NCBI GenBank assembly: GCA_046327745.1
Contig: JAXLXV010000021.1
Span: 1 to 64,000, forward strand
Direction of reading: 5' to 3'
Length of the DNA stretch: 64,000 nt
Source: JABAQJ01 sp046327745
Lineage (GTDB): Bacteria; Gemmatimonadota; Gemmatimonadetes; Gemmatimonadales; Gemmatimonadaceae
The notes under the pieces are model-generated. The model searched no databases. It saw nothing but the letters and a program-made list of their open reading frames with translations, and was not told the origin of the DNA. The position numbers and the translations under genes were made by a program. The stretch's first letter is position 1, and each line of letters opens with the position of its first letter. Shown one piece after another: positions 62,139-64,000 of the stretch.

Positions 62139-63191
62139 GTGACTTCGCTTTCTCTTGCCCCGGAAAGTGCGCCGCCGTCGCGCAACGCGTCCACCGAAGA
62201 GGCCAGACGCTGGCAGCAACAGGCCGCACGTTTCCGCGCCAGAAGCACAGGGCGTGCGATTGCCGAGCTGGCGACGACCGTGCTGCCGCTGCTGGCGCTG
62301 TTCGTACTCATGTACCTGAGCCTCGACTACTCCTACTGGTTGACCCTGGCCCTTGCCATCCCCACGGCCGGGTTTCACGTGCGCACCTTCATCATCATGC
62401 ACGACTGCGCGCACGGCTCCTTTACGCCTAACAAGACGGCCAACGAGCTGATTGGAACGGCCACCGGGTTTGCCTCGCTGACGCCCTTTGCCCAATGGCG
62501 GCGCGAGCACGCCATTCATCATGCGTCGTCTGGCGACCTGGATCGACGTGGCCACGGCGATATCGATACGCTGACGGTTCGCGAATATCTCGCCCTGTCG
62601 CCGGCGCAGCGATTCAAGTATCGCATCGTGCGGAACCCACTGATCCTCCTGATCTTTGGCCCGATCTTTCTCTTCATCACGCACCGACTGCCATTGTCCG
62701 CGGGTCAGCGGTCCCAGCATGCGTTTTCCGTAATGGTCACGAACGTGGTGATCGTCGCGTGCCTCGTGCTCGCGCACTACACAATCGGCATCGGCACCTT
62801 GCTAGCCGTATTCGTGCCGGTGACGCTGATGGCCGGCGCCATGGGGATCTGGCTATTCTACGTGCAGCATCAGTTCGAGGGCGCGTATTGGGAGCGCCAT
62901 GAAGCATGGGACTATGCCACGGCGGCGATGCGCGGCAGCTCGTACTACCGCTTGCCCCGCGTGCTGGAATGGATGACCGGCAGCATCGGCCTTCACCACA
63001 TCCATCATCTCGACCCGAAGATCCCCAGCTACCGCCTGCGCCGCTGCCATGACTCCACGCCGGAGTTCCGCAACATTCCAGAACTCACGATTCGCCAGAG
63101 CCTGAAGTCGATTGGACTGAATCTCTGGGACGAGGAGGAAAAACGGCTGATCGGGTTCCGCTACTTGCACCGGAGACTTCGCGCCGGCTGA
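62139..63191 (+). CDS. Membrane fatty acid desaturase
   Basis: The product is 350 residues from GTG at 62139, chosen because GGGAG lies five bases upstream; another GTG at 62061 would add 26 residues. All three histidine boxes of membrane desaturases are present: HDCAHGS (about 87), HAIHHASSGD (about 124) and LHHIHHLDP (about 285). Four membrane helices are visible. The HDCAHGS/HHIHH set fits delta-12 or omega-type acyl-lipid desaturases. It would add double bonds to membrane lipids using O2 and an electron donor not encoded nearby. Confidence 0.9.
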   Translation: MTSLSLAPESAPPSRNASTEEARRWQQQAARFRARSTGRAIAELATTVLPLLALFVLMYLSLDYSYWLTLALAIPTAGFHVRTFIIMHDCAHGSFTPNKTANELIGTATGFASLTPFAQWRREHAIHHASSGDLDRRGHGDIDTLTVREYLALSPAQRFKYRIVRNPLILLIFGPIFLFITHRLPLSAGQRSQHAFSVMVTNVVIVACLVLAHYTIGIGTLLAVFVPVTLMAGAMGIWLFYVQHQFEGAYWERHEAWDYATAAMRGSSYYRLPRVLEWMTGSIGLHHIHHLDPKIPSYRLRRCHDSTPEFRNIPELTIRQSLKSIGLNLWDEEEKRLIGFRYLHRRLRAG

Positions 63192-63278
63192 GCGTGCGCG
63201 GCCGCGCGCTCAGTCCGTGAAGTGAACGGCCACCCCTGAATCGCTGCCGCTCACATCATCGCACGAATCGTACGCCCT

Positions 63279-63896
63279 TTACTCCTTCGCTCGCCGCTTA
63301 CGCGGCGAGCGTTGTTTTTTGGCGGGACGTTTCCGCGGTCCGCTCTCAGCGGACGGCGGTGGAGTTGCGACTGACGGAGTAGCCGCGGCCGTCTCTTCGC
63401 GATAGGGCGACTCCTCGAGGTAAGGCGACTCCTCGTCTGGTGATCGTGCGAACACCAAACGTGGTGCGTTCTGGCGGCGGCGCGTGGCAGGCGTCGGAAG
63501 CGTGACCTCATCCCCGACCATGTGCCTGAGCATGTCCAGAATCCCGTGGCTCAGGTGCTGCCCGTACACATACAGGTGTCGCGCCCGAGCCTTGTTTGCC
63601 AGCAGGTAGGCGAGGAAGGGCTTGTCGGCCTTGGCCGAGTTACAGGGCTTGCATGCCAGCACAAGGTTGTCCCGCCGGTCGTACGCCGTTTGCCCGCGTC
63701 GCGGCGTGACATGATCCAGCGTCAGCGTGCGTGCCGCGAAGGTGCCTCCACAGTACGCGCACACCGGCCCATGTGAGTCGAGCAGCCAGCGGCGGGTCTC
63801 CGCGTAGGCAGCTCGGCCGGTGGGATGCGACGTATGCCGTGACTGACGCACGGCGCCACGCCGCGATGGGCGTCGGCGTTTGCGTGGTTGGGACAT
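63279..63896 (-). CDS. HNH endonuclease-type protein
   Basis: The product is about 205 residues from the ATG at 63896. The HNH zinc-finger fold is clear: CAYCGG, LDHVTPRRGQ (catalytic His), NLVLACKPCNSAK. N- and C-terminal tails are strongly basic (SQPRKRRRPSRRG; KRPAKKQRSPRKRRAKE), with a small acidic repeat EESPYLEESPYREE before the end. Such single-domain HNH proteins are widespread and not necessarily toxic or mobile. The 3' end carries a transcription terminator belonging to the convergent desaturase gene. Confidence 0.82.
   Translation of the reverse strand: MSQPRKRRRPSRRGAVRQSRHTSHPTGRAAYAETRRWLLDSHGPVCAYCGGTFAARTLTLDHVTPRRGQTAYDRRDNLVLACKPCNSAKADKPFLAYLLANKARARHLYVYGQHLSHGILDMLRHMVGDEVTLPTPATRRRQNAPRLVFARSPDEESPYLEESPYREETAAATPSVATPPPSAESGPRKRPAKKQRSPRKRRAKE
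63288..63320 (+). terminator. Intrinsic terminator of the desaturase gene, inside the HNH coding end
   Basis: A 10-base-pair stem (63288-63297 with 63302-63311) with a 4-base loop is followed by TTGTTTTTT on the plus strand, a classical intrinsic terminator for the desaturase transcript. It lies within the last codons of the opposite-strand HNH gene, whose Lys/Arg-rich tail it encodes. Confidence 0.8.
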
Positions 63897-63954
63897 GTGG
63901 AGAAGATAGCAGCCCGACGGTCGGAGCAAGTCTTCGTTGCCACCGGGATGCAAA

Positions 63955-63980
63955 ACGCCCCCTACCGCGGTAGGGGGCGT
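63955..63980 (-). terminator. 26-base perfect palindrome, likely terminator of a gene beyond the window
   Basis: Positions 63955-63980 form an uninterrupted palindrome centred on CCGCGG. On the minus strand it is followed by TTTT, so it probably ends a leftward gene that starts to the right of the window. Confidence 0.65.
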
Positions 63981-64000
63981 CTTGCGAGGTGGGATGGCCG

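Overview
The window is high-GC, densely packed bacterial chromosome. The gene mix suggests a Gemmatimonas-like member of the Gemmatimonadota: multihaem cytochromes with a full system I cytochrome c maturation set, many secreted peptidases, FG-GAP and DUF4136 exported proteins, and GTG/TTG starts. That placement is inference, because there is no rRNA or other phylogenetic marker beyond bS21. I saw no tRNA, rRNA, insertion sequence, prophage or CRISPR array.

Layout. (1) 1-10377, minus strand: a partial exported protein, a 20-haem NapC/NirT-like membrane cytochrome and a 9-haem lipoprotein cytochrome, which together look like a trans-envelope electron conduit. Next to them is a gapless ccmABCDEFGH operon that would supply their haems; its 50-residue ccmD is easily missed. 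(2) 10657-15840: CorA, a BatA-like VWA protein, a PAS-GGDEF-EAL protein with a degenerate GGDEF site, and an AI-2E-family permease. (3) 15846-22820: an ArsR-type regulator, DUF302 and DUF2892 proteins and a TolC/adaptor/RND efflux operon ending in a PII-like gene. An identical 11-base AT-rich word lies upstream of both halves. (4) 23150-34734: exported hydrolases (poly-glycine alpha/beta-hydrolase lipoprotein, M14, S9 and M28 peptidases) and an FG-GAP protein, mostly separated by hairpin terminators.

(5) 34980-43648, minus strand: a complete quinohemoprotein amine dehydrogenase (QHNDH) locus in the order qhpG-A-D-C-B-F-E. It encodes the dihaem alpha, propeller beta and cross-linked gamma subunits, the radical SAM thioether-forming enzyme, the flavin monooxygenase, the leader protease and the exporter. 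The gamma precursor keeps every residue known to form the three thioether bonds and the cysteine tryptophylquinone. The locus reads on directly from a sugar ABC importer (43612-47373).

(6) 47511-52390: an isomerase and a ribulokinase-like kinase, divergent from the importer, then cspA, rpsU and a small unknown gene, then an AraD-type epimerase; together a likely L-arabinose route. (7) 52579-63896: ChaN-like lipoprotein, Tat-exported putative glycoside hydrolase, DinB-like protein with a tandem 3' duplication, dihaem DUF1111 protein, NiCoT-like transporter, Ser/Thr kinase with a partner gene, fatty acid desaturase and HNH nuclease.

The 7-mer GTTAGGC/GCCTAAC recurs throughout (at least 31 exact copies by eye, about 8 expected from base composition). 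It often forms the stop codons of convergent genes or spells Leu-Gly with the otherwise rare TTA codon.
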